Of a stretch of 64,000 nt of DNA, positions 1-11,006 are shown piece after piece. The notes under the pieces were generated by a model that saw only the letters and a list, made by a program, of their open reading frames with translations, did not search any database and was not told the DNA's origin. The position numbers and the translations under genes were made by a program. Source of the DNA: Nocardioides rubriscoriae (GTDB lineage: Bacteria > Actinomycetota > Actinomycetes > Propionibacteriales > Nocardioidaceae); assembly GCF_008087085.1 (NCBI RefSeq), contig NZ_VIYJ01000002.1:124001-188000 (forward strand). The letters are read 5' to 3'. Position 1 is the first letter of the stretch; every line of letters starts with the position of its first letter.

Positions 1-1520
1 GGGACGACACCGCGCGGTGGTACCCGTCGCTGCTGGCGGCCGGGGTACGGGTCGCGCGCTGCCACGACCTGCGCCTGGGCCACCACCTGCTGCGGCGCGC
101 GCCCGCGGTCGACGCCGCGCTGCTGAGCGGGGAGGAGTCGGAGCACTGGGACCGTCTCGGCCCGGCCCAACCCTCGCACCCGACGCTCTTCTCGGTCGAC
201 GACGCCGCCGAGCACCTGCGCGCCGACCTCGAGGACGACCGGCAGCTCGCGGCGGTGGCGGCCTCCGGCGAGGCCACCCGGCTGGGGCTGCTGCTGGCCG
301 CGGAGTCGTCGGGCGCCCTGGTCGCCGTCGAGATGACCCACGCCGGCCTGCCGTGGCGCGTCGACGTGCACGAGCGCCTGCTCATCGACCTGCTGGGCCC
401 GCGACCGCCGCGCGGGGCCCGCCCGCAGCGGCTCGAGGCCCTGGTCGAGGAGGTGCGCACGGCGTTCGTCGCCCCCGGTCTCAACCCCGACTCGCGCCAC
501 GAGCTGCTGGGCGCCCTGCGGCGCGCCGGGCTCGAGGTCGCCGACACCCGGGCCTCGTCACTGCGGGCGCTCGACCACCCGGGCATCGAGCCGCTGCTGC
601 GCTACAAGCACCTCGCGCACCTGTTCTCGACCAACGGCTGGGCGTGGATCGACCAGTGGGTCAGCGGCGGCCGGTTCCGGCCGTCGTACCAGCCGGCCGG
701 GTCGACCACCGGCCGCTGGTCCTCCAACGGGGGCGGCGCACTGTCGATCCCCGTGCAGGTCCGGCCCGCGGCCGTGGCCGACGACGGCTGGGTGCTCGTG
801 GTCGCCGACGTCGCCCAGCTCGAGCCGCGCGTGCTCGCCGGGATGAGCGGCGACCGGGCGCTGGCCCGCTCGGCGCGCGGCAACGACCTCTACCAGGGCA
901 TGGTCGACGACGGCGCGGTCGCGACCCGCAGCGACGCCAAGCTCGGCCTGCTCGGGGCGATGTACGGCGCCACGAGCGGCGAGAGCGGACGGATGGTCGC
1001 CGGGCTCACCCGGCGCTACCCGGCGGCGTTCGGGCTCGTCGAGGACGCTGCGCGGGCCGGCGAGCGCGGCCAGGTGGTGCGCACGCTGCTGGGCCGCGGG
1101 TCGCCGGGGCTGGGGGAGGCCTGGGACCGCGACCCCGACGCGGTGCCGCTCGACCCCGACAGCCAGGCCCGCTACCGGCGCGCCTACGGCCGCTTCACCC
1201 GCAACTTCGTGGTGCAGGGCACCGGTGCCGAGTGGGCGCTGTGCTGGATCGCCGACCTGCGCAACCGGCTGTGGCGCCTGGGGGGCGACGGTCCGCTCAC
1301 GGCCCGCCCCCACCTGGTGTTCTTCCTGCACGACGAGGTCGTCGTGCACACCCCGGCCGCGTTGGCCGACGAGGTCGTGGCCGCGACCGGCGAGGCCGCG
1401 TCGACGGCGGCGGGTCTGCTCTTCCGCGAGATCGGCATCGACTTCCCCCTCACCACCTCGGTCGTCCGGTCCTACGCCGAGGCCGGCAAGGCGGGTGTGA
1501 GCACCGACGACCCGGCCTGA
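1..1520 (+). CDS. Bifunctional 3'-5' exonuclease/DNA polymerase (PolA-like), 5' end outside window
   Basis: The reading frame is open from base 3 to a TGA at 1518-1520, about 505 residues, with the start upstream of the window. The C-terminal half is a family A polymerase palm and fingers. Motif A (DVAQLEPR) begins with the catalytic-type Asp at 807-809. A motif B-like stretch (RSDAKLGLLGAMYG) lies near 928-970, and motif C (HDE) is at 1329-1337. The N-terminal part corresponds to the exonuclease-like domain of these proteins, but I cannot pick out all its acidic residues. Actinobacteria carry this protein in addition to full-length Pol I; members are about 550-570 aa, so perhaps 50 residues are missing here. 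Its role is inferred as repair or accessory DNA synthesis. The next gene starts 18 nt after the stop. Confidence 0.85.
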   Translation, partial: DDTARWYPSLLAAGVRVARCHDLRLGHHLLRRAPAVDAALLSGEESEHWDRLGPAQPSHPTLFSVDDAAEHLRADLEDDRQLAAVAASGEATRLGLLLAAESSGALVAVEMTHAGLPWRVDVHERLLIDLLGPRPPRGARPQRLEALVEEVRTAFVAPGLNPDSRHELLGALRRAGLEVADTRASSLRALDHPGIEPLLRYKHLAHLFSTNGWAWIDQWVSGGRFRPSYQPAGSTTGRWSSNGGGALSIPVQVRPAAVADDGWVLVVADVAQLEPRVLAGMSGDRALARSARGNDLYQGMVDDGAVATRSDAKLGLLGAMYGATSGESGRMVAGLTRRYPAAFGLVEDAARAGERGQVVRTLLGRGSPGLGEAWDRDPDAVPLDPDSQARYRRAYGRFTRNFVVQGTGAEWALCWIADLRNRLWRLGGDGPLTARPHLVFFLHDEVVVHTPAALADEVVAATGEAASTAAGLLFREIGIDFPLTTSVVRSYAEAGKAGVSTDDPA

Positions 1521-1538
1521 CCCGGGTTACGGTGGGCC

Positions 1539-4520
1539 ATGCGCGTGGGGGGCCAGGCCGGCAGACGCGCGTCCGCGCGCCCACGCGGACGCGTCGTCGT
1601 GGCGCTCGTCGCGCTGCTGCTGGTGGTCGTGACCCTGCGGGCGCGGTCCGACGCCGGCCCCGTAGCCCAGCCCTCGGCCGGCCACACCGGCCACGACGCC
1701 ATGCAGATGGTCGCGGCCAGCGCGGCGTCGTACGCCGCCTCGGCCCCCGACCTGCCCCGGCGCGGCTGGACCGCGCGGGCCGACACGGCCACCCGCGGCC
1801 ACCGCCCCGCCGCCGCGGTCGACGGTCGCCGCGGCACCTCGTGGCTGACCCGCCCCGGGGCGCGTGCCCCGCACGTGCTGACCCTCGACACCCGGCGTCT
1901 GCAACCCATGTCGGGCCTGCGCTACACCCCCGAGACCCGCCGCGCCGACCGACGGATCGGGCGCTACACGGTGCAGCTGAGCCGCGACGGCCGCCGGTTC
2001 ACCACCGTCACCCGCGGGCTGTGGGCCGACACCGGCGACGCCAGGACCGCGAGCTTCGCGGTCACCGAGGCCCGGTTCGTCCGGCTGTCCGTGACCAACG
2101 TCGACAGCCCCCGCCGCCCGGTCGCCGTGCCCGACCTGGTCGTGCTCGGGGCGCGGCTCGGTCCGCCGCTGACCCGCACCGGCTGGAGCGCCACCGCCGA
2201 CTCGCAGGCCGGTGACCGCGCCCCCGCGCTCGTGGTCGACGGTGACCCCGACACCTACTGGAGCTCGACGACCGACGCCGGCCACGCCGGACACCCGCTC
2301 GCCCTGCCTCACGTGCTCACCCTCGACACCGGCGCCCCGCGGCTCGTCGGCGCCCTGAGCTACACCCCGCGCCAGGACGGCCGGGCGCCCGGGCGCATCG
2401 GCGCGTACGCCGTCGAGACCAGCCTCGACGGCAGCGCCTGGCGCCGGGCGGCGACGGGCACGTGGGCCGACGACGCCACCACCAAGACGGTCACGCTGGG
2501 GGCACCGAGCAGCCCGGGCCCGGTCCTGGCCCGCTACGTGCGCGTGCTGGCCCGCACCGAGGCCGGGTCGCGCGGGCCCTGGTCGACCGCGGCCGAGGTC
2601 AACCTCTACGGCCCCCCCACCGGCCCGTCGCTCGACCCGGCCGGCTGGGGGGTCACCGCCGACGCCGCGGCTTCGGGCCACGACGCTGCCCTGGCCCTCG
2701 ACGGCGACCCGCGCACGACCTGGCAGACGCCCGCCGGCGGCCAGCGACTGCCGCACACCCTGACCATCGACACGCGCGCCCGCCACCGCATCTCGGGCCT
2801 GACCTACCTCCCGCGCCAGGACGTCTCGCCCGACGGCACCATGGGCCGCTATCGCGTGCAGGTCAGCGACGACGGCCGGTCGTGGTCGCCGCCCGTCGCG
2901 AGCGGCACCTGGGCCGACGACCGCCTGGTCAAGACCGTGCGCTTCGCCCCCGTCGCCGCGCGCTACGTGCGGCTGGTCGCGCTCTCGGAGGCCGGGGGCC
3001 GCGGGTCGTGGTCGAGCGCCGCCGAGGTCGGGCTGGTCGGCACGGTCGTCGACCCCGGCACCCAGGGGGTCTGGAGCCCGACCATCGGGCTGCCGATCGT
3101 GCCCACCTCGGCGACCCTGCTGCGCCACGACAAGGTGCTCACCTTCTCGGCGGCGTTCGACGACGACTACGACATCGACACGACCCACCTGACCCAGGTC
3201 TCCATCGTCGACCTCGCGCAGGCCGACGGCGGCCGGCCGGCCCGGCGTACGGTCAGCGACACCGGGCACCAGATGTTCTGCACCGGCCTGTCGGTGCTGG
3301 CCGACGGCCGGGTCCTGATCACCGGCGGGTCGAGCCCCTCCAACGCCACGATCTACGACCCCGCGACCGACGAGTTCACCGTCGCGCCCCAGATGGAGGT
3401 GCCGCGCGGCTACCAGTCGTCGGTCACGCTCTCCGACGGCGGGGTCTTCACCATCGGCGGCTCCTGGAGCGGGCCCGTCGAGGGCGTCGACGGCGCGGTC
3501 AAGAACGGTGAGGTGCTGCGCGCCGGCGCCGACGAGTGGCGCTCGCTCCCGGGCACGAGCAACCAGGCCCTCCTCACCGACGACGGCGAGGCCTATCGGC
3601 GCGACAACCACACCTGGCTCTTCGCCACCACCGGCGGACGCGTGTTCCAGGCAGGCCCCAGCCGGGCGATGAACTGGTTCACCACGACGGGCGCGGGCAC
3701 GACCACGTCGGCCGGGCAGCGCGCCGACGCGCCCGACCAGATGAACGGCAACGCCGTGATGTACGACGCCGGCAAGGTCCTCACCCTCGGCGGGTCGCCG
3801 GCCTACGGCTACTCCGAGGCGACCGCCAGGGCCTACACGATCGACCTGACCGCCGGCTTCCCCGCCGCCCCGGTGGTGACCCGGCAGCCCGACCTGGCGC
3901 AGCGCAGGGCCTTCGCCAACAGCGTCGTGCTGCCCGACGGGTCGGTGCTGGTCACCGGGGGCCAGTCCTACGCGGTGCCCTTCACCGACACCACCGCCCA
4001 GCTCAGCGCCGAGCTCTGGTCGCCGCGGACCGGCCGGTTCGAGACCCTGGCGCCCGAGGCGGTCCCGCGGACCTACCACTCGTTCTCGCTGCTGCTCGCC
4101 GACGGGCGGGTGCTCAGCGGCGGCGGTGGTCTGGAGCCCAACGCGACGATCAACCACCCCGACGTGCAGGTGTTCACCCCGCCGTACCTCCTCGAGCCCG
4201 ACGGCAGCCCGCGCGAGCGCCCCGCCATCACCTCGGCGGTGCCCGGGGGCGAGATGGCGGCCGGGTCGACCGTGCGGGTCACCACCGACGGTCCGGTCGC
4301 GTCGTGGGCGATGGTGCGCACCAGCGCCGTCACCCACTCGATCAACACCGACCAGCGGCGCTTCACGCTGCCCGCGACACCGGTCGCGGGGCAGCCCGAC
4401 ACCTACGACCTGACCGTCCCGGCCGACCGCGGCACGTCGGTGCCCGGCACCTACCTGCTCTTCGCCCTCGACGCGGCCGGCACCCCCAGCCGGGGGCAAT
4501 GGGTGGCCGTCCCGCTGTGA
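1539..4520 (+). CDS. Secreted galactose oxidase-like copper-radical oxidase with three discoidin domains
   Basis: 993 aa. A hydrophobic segment at about residues 18-34 acts as signal or anchor. Three F5/8 type C (discoidin, CBM32-like) domains follow, at about 70-207, 211-360 and 364-505, then a kelch beta-propeller (about 508-890) and a C-terminal DUF1929 Ig-like domain. The galactose oxidase (AA5) active site is complete by motif: Cys581 (in MFCTG) and Tyr625 (in RGYQSS) for the Tyr-Cys cofactor, Trp643 (in GGSWSG) stacking over it, and Tyr846-His847 plus His933 (in THSINTDQRR) as copper ligands. The family oxidises primary alcohols or galactose C6 to aldehydes with O2, giving H2O2; the substrate here is unknown. 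A TACGGT -10 (1528-1533) lies 5 nt before the ATG, so the mRNA is probably leaderless. Three carbohydrate-binding modules is more than the single one of the fungal enzyme. Confidence 0.88.
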   Translation: MRVGGQAGRRASARPRGRVVVALVALLLVVVTLRARSDAGPVAQPSAGHTGHDAMQMVAASAASYAASAPDLPRRGWTARADTATRGHRPAAAVDGRRGTSWLTRPGARAPHVLTLDTRRLQPMSGLRYTPETRRADRRIGRYTVQLSRDGRRFTTVTRGLWADTGDARTASFAVTEARFVRLSVTNVDSPRRPVAVPDLVVLGARLGPPLTRTGWSATADSQAGDRAPALVVDGDPDTYWSSTTDAGHAGHPLALPHVLTLDTGAPRLVGALSYTPRQDGRAPGRIGAYAVETSLDGSAWRRAATGTWADDATTKTVTLGAPSSPGPVLARYVRVLARTEAGSRGPWSTAAEVNLYGPPTGPSLDPAGWGVTADAAASGHDAALALDGDPRTTWQTPAGGQRLPHTLTIDTRARHRISGLTYLPRQDVSPDGTMGRYRVQVSDDGRSWSPPVASGTWADDRLVKTVRFAPVAARYVRLVALSEAGGRGSWSSAAEVGLVGTVVDPGTQGVWSPTIGLPIVPTSATLLRHDKVLTFSAAFDDDYDIDTTHLTQVSIVDLAQADGGRPARRTVSDTGHQMFCTGLSVLADGRVLITGGSSPSNATIYDPATDEFTVAPQMEVPRGYQSSVTLSDGGVFTIGGSWSGPVEGVDGAVKNGEVLRAGADEWRSLPGTSNQALLTDDGEAYRRDNHTWLFATTGGRVFQAGPSRAMNWFTTTGAGTTTSAGQRADAPDQMNGNAVMYDAGKVLTLGGSPAYGYSEATARAYTIDLTAGFPAAPVVTRQPDLAQRRAFANSVVLPDGSVLVTGGQSYAVPFTDTTAQLSAELWSPRTGRFETLAPEAVPRTYHSFSLLLADGRVLSGGGGLEPNATINHPDVQVFTPPYLLEPDGSPRERPAITSAVPGGEMAAGSTVRVTTDGPVASWAMVRTSAVTHSINTDQRRFTLPATPVAGQPDTYDLTVPADRGTSVPGTYLLFALDAAGTPSRGQWVAVPL

Positions 4521-4538
4521 CGCGGGTCGGGCCCGGGC

Positions 4539-7056
<2,518 letters not shown>

Positions 7057-7078
7057 GCGTGTGCGGCCCCCGAGCCGA

Positions 7079-7111
7079 TGTCACCGGGAGTTCACCTCAC
7101 GGTCCCTGCCC
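7079..7111 (+). promoter_or_regulatory. PHO box: three 11-bp direct repeats (PhoP site)
   Basis: Three head-to-tail 11-mers lie between the araC stop and the phosphatase: TGTCACCGGGA (7079-7089), GTTCACCTCAC (7090-7100) and GGTCCCTGCCC (7101-7111). The TCACC core recurs exactly every 11 nt, with the third unit degenerate. This matches the known actinobacterial PhoP-binding architecture (G[GT]TCA-type 11-nt direct repeats). The alkaline phosphatase downstream makes phosphate-starvation control plausible. Confidence 0.65.
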
Positions 7112-7201
7112 GGACGCGCCCACGGGCCGTCGCATTCCCCTGCGGTTCCTAGCGTGCGAGGGTCGCCATCGGGGCGACGCATCTCGAAAGGGACACGACA
7201 C

Positions 7202-8707
7202 ATGCGCATGCCCGCACGCGGAACGACCGCGCTGCTCACCCTTGCCCTCGCCGCCAGCCTCGCCGGGACGGCCGGGATCGCCGGCGCCGAGAGCAGCCGG
7301 CACGGCGACCAGGCCGACCACGGCAAGAACGGCAAGATCAAGAACGTCATCTACCTGCTCGGCGACGGCATGGGCCGCACCCACGTCACCGCGGCCCGCA
7401 CCCGCTACTACGGCGCCGACGGCCACCTGGTGATGGAGTCGCTGCCCGCGGTCGGGCAGGTCAGCACCTACGCCGTGCAGCAGGGGTCGGGTCAGCCCGG
7501 GTCCTCCGACTTCGCGCCCAACTACGTCACCGACTCGGCCTCCGCGGCGACCGCCTGGTCCTCAGGCGTCAAGACCTACAACGCGGCCCTGGGCGTCGAC
7601 GCCAAGGGCAACGTGGTGCCGACCCTGATGGAGTACGCCAAGCAGGCCGGCCTGCGGACCGGCAACGTCTCCACCGCCGAGATCACCGACGCCACCCCGG
7701 CGGGCCAGATGAGCCACGTGCTGCTGCGCGGCTGCCAGGGCCCCACCTACTCCGCCTCAGCCTGCCAGAACCCCACCCTCACCGGCGGGGCGCTGCCGAC
7801 CAGCGACGTCCGGGTCACCCCGGTCGCCGACCAGATCGCCCGCAACGGCACCGCCGACGTGATCCTGGGTGGCGGCCTGTCCCGCTTCGACGCCGCCGAC
7901 GAGAGCGCTCTGGAGGCGCAGGGCTACGACGTGCTCGGCTCGCCCGCGACCCAGACCGTGGCGACCAAGACCGACCTCGCCGGCACCAGCGCGCCGAAGG
8001 TGTTCGGGCTGTTCAACAAGGGCAACCTCACCATCGAGAAGTACAAGCGTGAGAACCCCTCCTCGGTGCAGGCCCAGGAGCCGACCGTCGCCGACATGAC
8101 GGCCAAGGCCATCTCGCTGCTGTCGTCGGGCAAGAAGGGCTTCTACCTGCAGGTCGAGGGGGCCCTGATCGACAAGCGCTCGCACGCCAACGACGCCGCC
8201 CAGACGCTCGAGGAGATCAAGGCGTTCGACGAGGCCGTGCGCGTCGCCCGCGACTTCGCGCGCCGCGACGGCCACACCCTGGTCATCGTCACCGCCGACC
8301 ACGAGTGCGCCGGCTTCAACATCATCGAGAAGGGCACCTTCACCAACGCCGAGGCGACCACCCCGCCGGCCAACACCGACGGCGGCAACACCGCCAACAA
8401 CTCGACCCCGTCGCGCCCGAGCGGTGGGGCCAAGGACCCGGTCCGGTCCACCGGCCCGGTCAACGGCTCGGGTGCCGGCGACCCGAAGAACTTCGCGCCG
8501 GCCACCTTCCGCACCGCCGACGACCCCGCGGGCGTCGTCGACGGCTCGCCCGACGCCAGCCTGTGGCTGACCTACCTGTCGGGCAACCACACCGGCGCGG
8601 ACGTCCCGGTCTTCGCCTACGGCCCCGGCAGTGACGAGCTCGAGGGCAGCATCGACAACACCGACCTGTTCGACATCGTCGGTGGCGCGCTGGGCCTGAC
8701 GGATTGA
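7202..8707 (+). CDS. phoA: Secreted alkaline phosphatase, PhoA type
   Basis: 501 aa from the ATG at 7202, the first start that puts a signal peptide (about residues 1-29, cleaved near AGA-ES) at the N terminus. Family residues are visible: metal-binding Asp55 in LLGDGMG, nucleophile Ser112 in VTDSAS, the EGALIDKRSH segment, TADHE, and the C-terminal GNHTG histidine. The enzyme hydrolyses phosphomonoesters outside the membrane, with two Zn and one Mg in the classic E. coli enzyme. A Thr/Asn/Pro-rich insertion lies between TADHE and GNHTG. A PHO box is 91 bp upstream of the start. The downstream lipoprotein gene overlaps the stop codon. Confidence 0.93.
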   Translation: MRMPARGTTALLTLALAASLAGTAGIAGAESSRHGDQADHGKNGKIKNVIYLLGDGMGRTHVTAARTRYYGADGHLVMESLPAVGQVSTYAVQQGSGQPGSSDFAPNYVTDSASAATAWSSGVKTYNAALGVDAKGNVVPTLMEYAKQAGLRTGNVSTAEITDATPAGQMSHVLLRGCQGPTYSASACQNPTLTGGALPTSDVRVTPVADQIARNGTADVILGGGLSRFDAADESALEAQGYDVLGSPATQTVATKTDLAGTSAPKVFGLFNKGNLTIEKYKRENPSSVQAQEPTVADMTAKAISLLSSGKKGFYLQVEGALIDKRSHANDAAQTLEEIKAFDEAVRVARDFARRDGHTLVIVTADHECAGFNIIEKGTFTNAEATTPPANTDGGNTANNSTPSRPSGGAKDPVRSTGPVNGSGAGDPKNFAPATFRTADDPAGVVDGSPDASLWLTYLSGNHTGADVPVFAYGPGSDELEGSIDNTDLFDIVGGALGLTD

Positions 8708-9237
8708 GGTCGATCCTGCTGGCGCTGGCCCTGGCCCTCGTGGCCGGGGCCGGCGTCGCCTGCTCCGACCGGTCCGGCACCGACGACTCCGGCACGCGGC
8801 CGGTCGCAGCGGTCGACCCCCTCACCGCCGCGAAGACGTCGTTCCCGGGCCTGGAGCCGGCCCGACCCGGTGACCTCCCGCTGGGCCTCGACACCGCGAG
8901 CCCGGCCCCGGGCACGGTCGCGGTGGTGCCCGGGCCCTTCGACGACCGGTTCGTGCTGCGCGGCGTGCGGCTCGCCGACGGTGTGGTGTCCGGCCGTCTG
9001 ACGGTCACCTCCGACGTCAGCGACCTCCTCGAGCTCGAGGTCGTCGCCGGCTTCTACGACGCCGACGGTCGGCTGCTCACGACCGCGAAGGCGGTGCACC
9101 ACCTCGACGAGGCGGTCGCCAGCCACGAGGAGGGTCCGCCCGACGAGACAGCGCCCTTCCGGATCGCAGTCCCACGGCGCCTGCTCGACCGGGTCGCCTC
9201 GGCCGCGATCACGGTGCCGGTGCTCGTCAACGAGTGA
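8704..9237 (+). CDS. Putative lipoprotein, translationally coupled to phoA
   Basis: 177 aa. The TTG start at 8704 shares bases with the phoA TGA (TTGA overlap), so it is probably translated by re-initiation and co-regulated by phosphate. The N terminus is a short hydrophobic signal ending VAGAGVAC; Cys at about position 20 suggests lipidation, though the lipobox has Gly rather than Leu at -3. The mature part is a beta-rich domain of about 120 residues with no motif I recognise. Function is unknown; the coupling suggests a partner or accessory of the phosphatase. A strong hairpin follows at once. Confidence 0.7.
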   Translation: MRSILLALALALVAGAGVACSDRSGTDDSGTRPVAAVDPLTAAKTSFPGLEPARPGDLPLGLDTASPAPGTVAVVPGPFDDRFVLRGVRLADGVVSGRLTVTSDVSDLLELEVVAGFYDADGRLLTTAKAVHHLDEAVASHEEGPPDETAPFRIAVPRRLLDRVASAAITVPVLVNE

Positions 9238-9244
9238 CCTCGCA

Positions 9245-9286
9245 CGACGACGGCCCCACCCCGACACCGGGGTGGGGCCGTCGTCG
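9245..9286. terminator. 19-bp perfect hairpin between convergent genes
   Basis: Bases 9245-9263 are the exact reverse complement of 9268-9286, with a 4-nt ACAC loop. The palindrome sits between the phoA-lipoprotein unit (+) and the SDR gene (-), so it can serve both directions. There is no clear T-run, as is common in very GC-rich actinobacteria. Confidence 0.8.
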
Positions 9287-9307
9287 CGTCCCGGAGCGCC
9301 GGCGCGC

Positions 9308-10081
9308 TCAGGTGATGGTCATGCCGCCGTCGACGGCAAGGGTCTGACCGGTGATGTAGCCGCCGGCGGCCGAGGCCAGGAACACCACGGTCGCGGCGAG
9401 CTCGGCGGGGTCGCCCTTGCGGCCGGCGGGGATGCGGGGCATCTGGGAGTCGAGGTAGCCCTCGGGGTACTGGTCGGTCATCTCGGAGACGAAGAACCCG
9501 GGCGCGATCGCGTTGACGCGGATGCCCTTGCGGCCGGTCCACTGCTGGGCCAGGTCGCGGGTCAGGCCGATCAGGCCGGCCTTCGACGCGGCGTACGCCG
9601 CCTGGGGCAGGCCGGCGGTGGTCAGGCCCAGGACCGACGAGATGTTGATGATGCTCGAGCCCGGCTGCATCACCCGGCCGCACGCCTGGGCCATCCAGTA
9701 GCAGCCGTTGAGGTTGACGTCGATGACGGCGCGGAACTCCTCGGGCTTCTCGCGGGTGGCCGGTGCGGCGGTGCCGATGCCGGCGTTGTTGACCAGGACG
9801 TCGACCCGACCGAACTCCTCCATGGCCAGGGTGACGAGGTTGGTGCACGAGTCGGGGTCGGCGACGTCGGTCGCGACCGTCAGGGCCCGGCGGCCCGTGG
9901 CCTGCACCAGGGCGGCGGTCTCGGCCAGCCGGTCGACGCGCCGCGCGCCGAGCACGAGGTCGGCCCCCGCCTCGGCCAGGCCCTGGGCGAACGCGACGCC
10001 GAGGCCGCTGGAGGCACCGGTGACGACGGCGACCTTGCCGTCGAGTCGGAAGAGGTCGGGAACGGTCTCGTTGACAGCCAT
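9308..10081 (-). CDS. Short-chain dehydrogenase/reductase (classical SDR)
   Basis: 257 aa, the normal length for a classical SDR. NAD(P) motif TGASSGLG is at residues 21-28, NNAG at 98-101, catalytic Ser at about 148-149, and Tyr163/Lys167 in YAASK. The GARR stretch after beta-2 suggests NADP preference. The closest relatives by feel are FabG-like or gluconate 5-dehydrogenase-like oxidoreductases; the substrate is unknown. It is divergent from the hydrolase gene, only 14 nt between start codons, so their promoters overlap. Confidence 0.88.
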   Translation of the reverse strand: MAVNETVPDLFRLDGKVAVVTGASSGLGVAFAQGLAEAGADLVLGARRVDRLAETAALVQATGRRALTVATDVADPDSCTNLVTLAMEEFGRVDVLVNNAGIGTAAPATREKPEEFRAVIDVNLNGCYWMAQACGRVMQPGSSIINISSVLGLTTAGLPQAAYAASKAGLIGLTRDLAQQWTGRKGIRVNAIAPGFFVSEMTDQYPEGYLDSQMPRIPAGRKGDPAELAATVVFLASAAGGYITGQTLAVDGGMTIT

Positions 10082-10095
10082 GATCGGATCGTAGG

Positions 10096-11004
10096 GTGCG
10101 CACCGACCTCGACCTCACCGCCTCCGACGGCACCCGCCTCTCCGCCTGGCACTACCGCGCGGCCTCCGACGCCTGGACGACGCCTGCCGGCCGGCCGGTG
10201 GTCGTGATGGCCCACGGCTTCGGTGCGACCAAGGACGCGGGCCTGACGCCGTTCGCCGAGCGGTTCGCGGCCGCGGGGGCCGACGTCGTCGTCTTCGACT
10301 ACCGCGGCTTCGGCACCTCCGACGGCACGCCACGCCAGGTGGTCGACCACCGGCGCCACCGCGACGACTACCGCAGCGTCGTGGCCCACGTGCGCACGAT
10401 GGACGGTCTCGACCCCGACCGCGTGGTGCTGTGGGGGTCGTCGTACTCCGGGGGTCACGTCGTCGCCGTCGCGGCCGGCGACCCGCGGGTCGCCGCGGTG
10501 GTCTCGCAGGGCGCCGCGATGGACGGCCTGGCCGCCGTGGTCGAGATCGTCAAGTACGCCGGCGTGGTCCAGCTGCTCAGGCTGACCGGGCACGCGCTGC
10601 GCGGTGTGGTCCAGCGCGGCTACACGATCCCGATCGTCGGGCCGCCCGGCTCGCTGGCCGCGATCACCTCGCACGACGGGCTGTCGGGCTACGAGATCAT
10701 CATGGGCCCGACCTTCGTCAACGAGATGAGGGCGTGGGGGATCCTGCCGATCCTCGTCAACCGCCCGGTGACGTCGGCGTCCGAGCTCGCCATGCCGCTG
10801 ATGCTCGTCGTCGCCGCGGCCGACACCATCGCTCCGCCGTCGGCCGTCGAGAGGGTGGCCCGCAAGGCGGCCGGCCGGGTCGAGGTGCGGCGCTTCGACG
10901 TCGGGCACTTCGAGATCTACCGCGGCGAGGTCTTCGAGAAGTCCGTCGCCGCGCAGGTCGCGTTCCTCGACTCGGTGCTCGCACCGGCGCCCGGGGCGTC
11001 GTAG
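10096..11004 (+). CDS. Alpha/beta hydrolase
   Basis: 302 aa, GTG start. AHGFG forms the oxyanion-type loop after strand beta-3. The nucleophile elbow is SSYSGGH: a serine replaces the first Gly of the usual G-x-S-x-G, as in the LWGTSFSGGH-type family. The catalytic Asp is likely in AAADTIAPP and the His in VGHFEIYRG. It lacks a signal peptide, so it is cytoplasmic. A TetR-family gene follows after 2 nt, so the two are co-transcribed and the regulator probably controls this unit. Confidence 0.8.
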   Translation: MRTDLDLTASDGTRLSAWHYRAASDAWTTPAGRPVVVMAHGFGATKDAGLTPFAERFAAAGADVVVFDYRGFGTSDGTPRQVVDHRRHRDDYRSVVAHVRTMDGLDPDRVVLWGSSYSGGHVVAVAAGDPRVAAVVSQGAAMDGLAAVVEIVKYAGVVQLLRLTGHALRGVVQRGYTIPIVGPPGSLAAITSHDGLSGYEIIMGPTFVNEMRAWGILPILVNRPVTSASELAMPLMLVVAAADTIAPPSAVERVARKAAGRVEVRRFDVGHFEIYRGEVFEKSVAAQVAFLDSVLAPAPGAS

Positions 11005-11006
11005 CC

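Noticed and set aside
17..2215. 732-residue open frame overlapping the polymerase and galactose oxidase genes
   Set aside because: Arg/Pro/Gly-rich shadow of two real genes, with no family signal. Long false frames are expected at this GC content.
1527..4499. 990-residue minus-strand frame antisense to the galactose oxidase gene
   Set aside because: Low-complexity Gly/Arg/Val composition. The plus strand has complete galactose oxidase motifs.
10092..10097. TAGGGT as a leaderless -10 for the hydrolase at 10096
   Set aside because: It overlaps the GTG start, so the spacing does not fit, and no alternative start lies 6-8 nt downstream.
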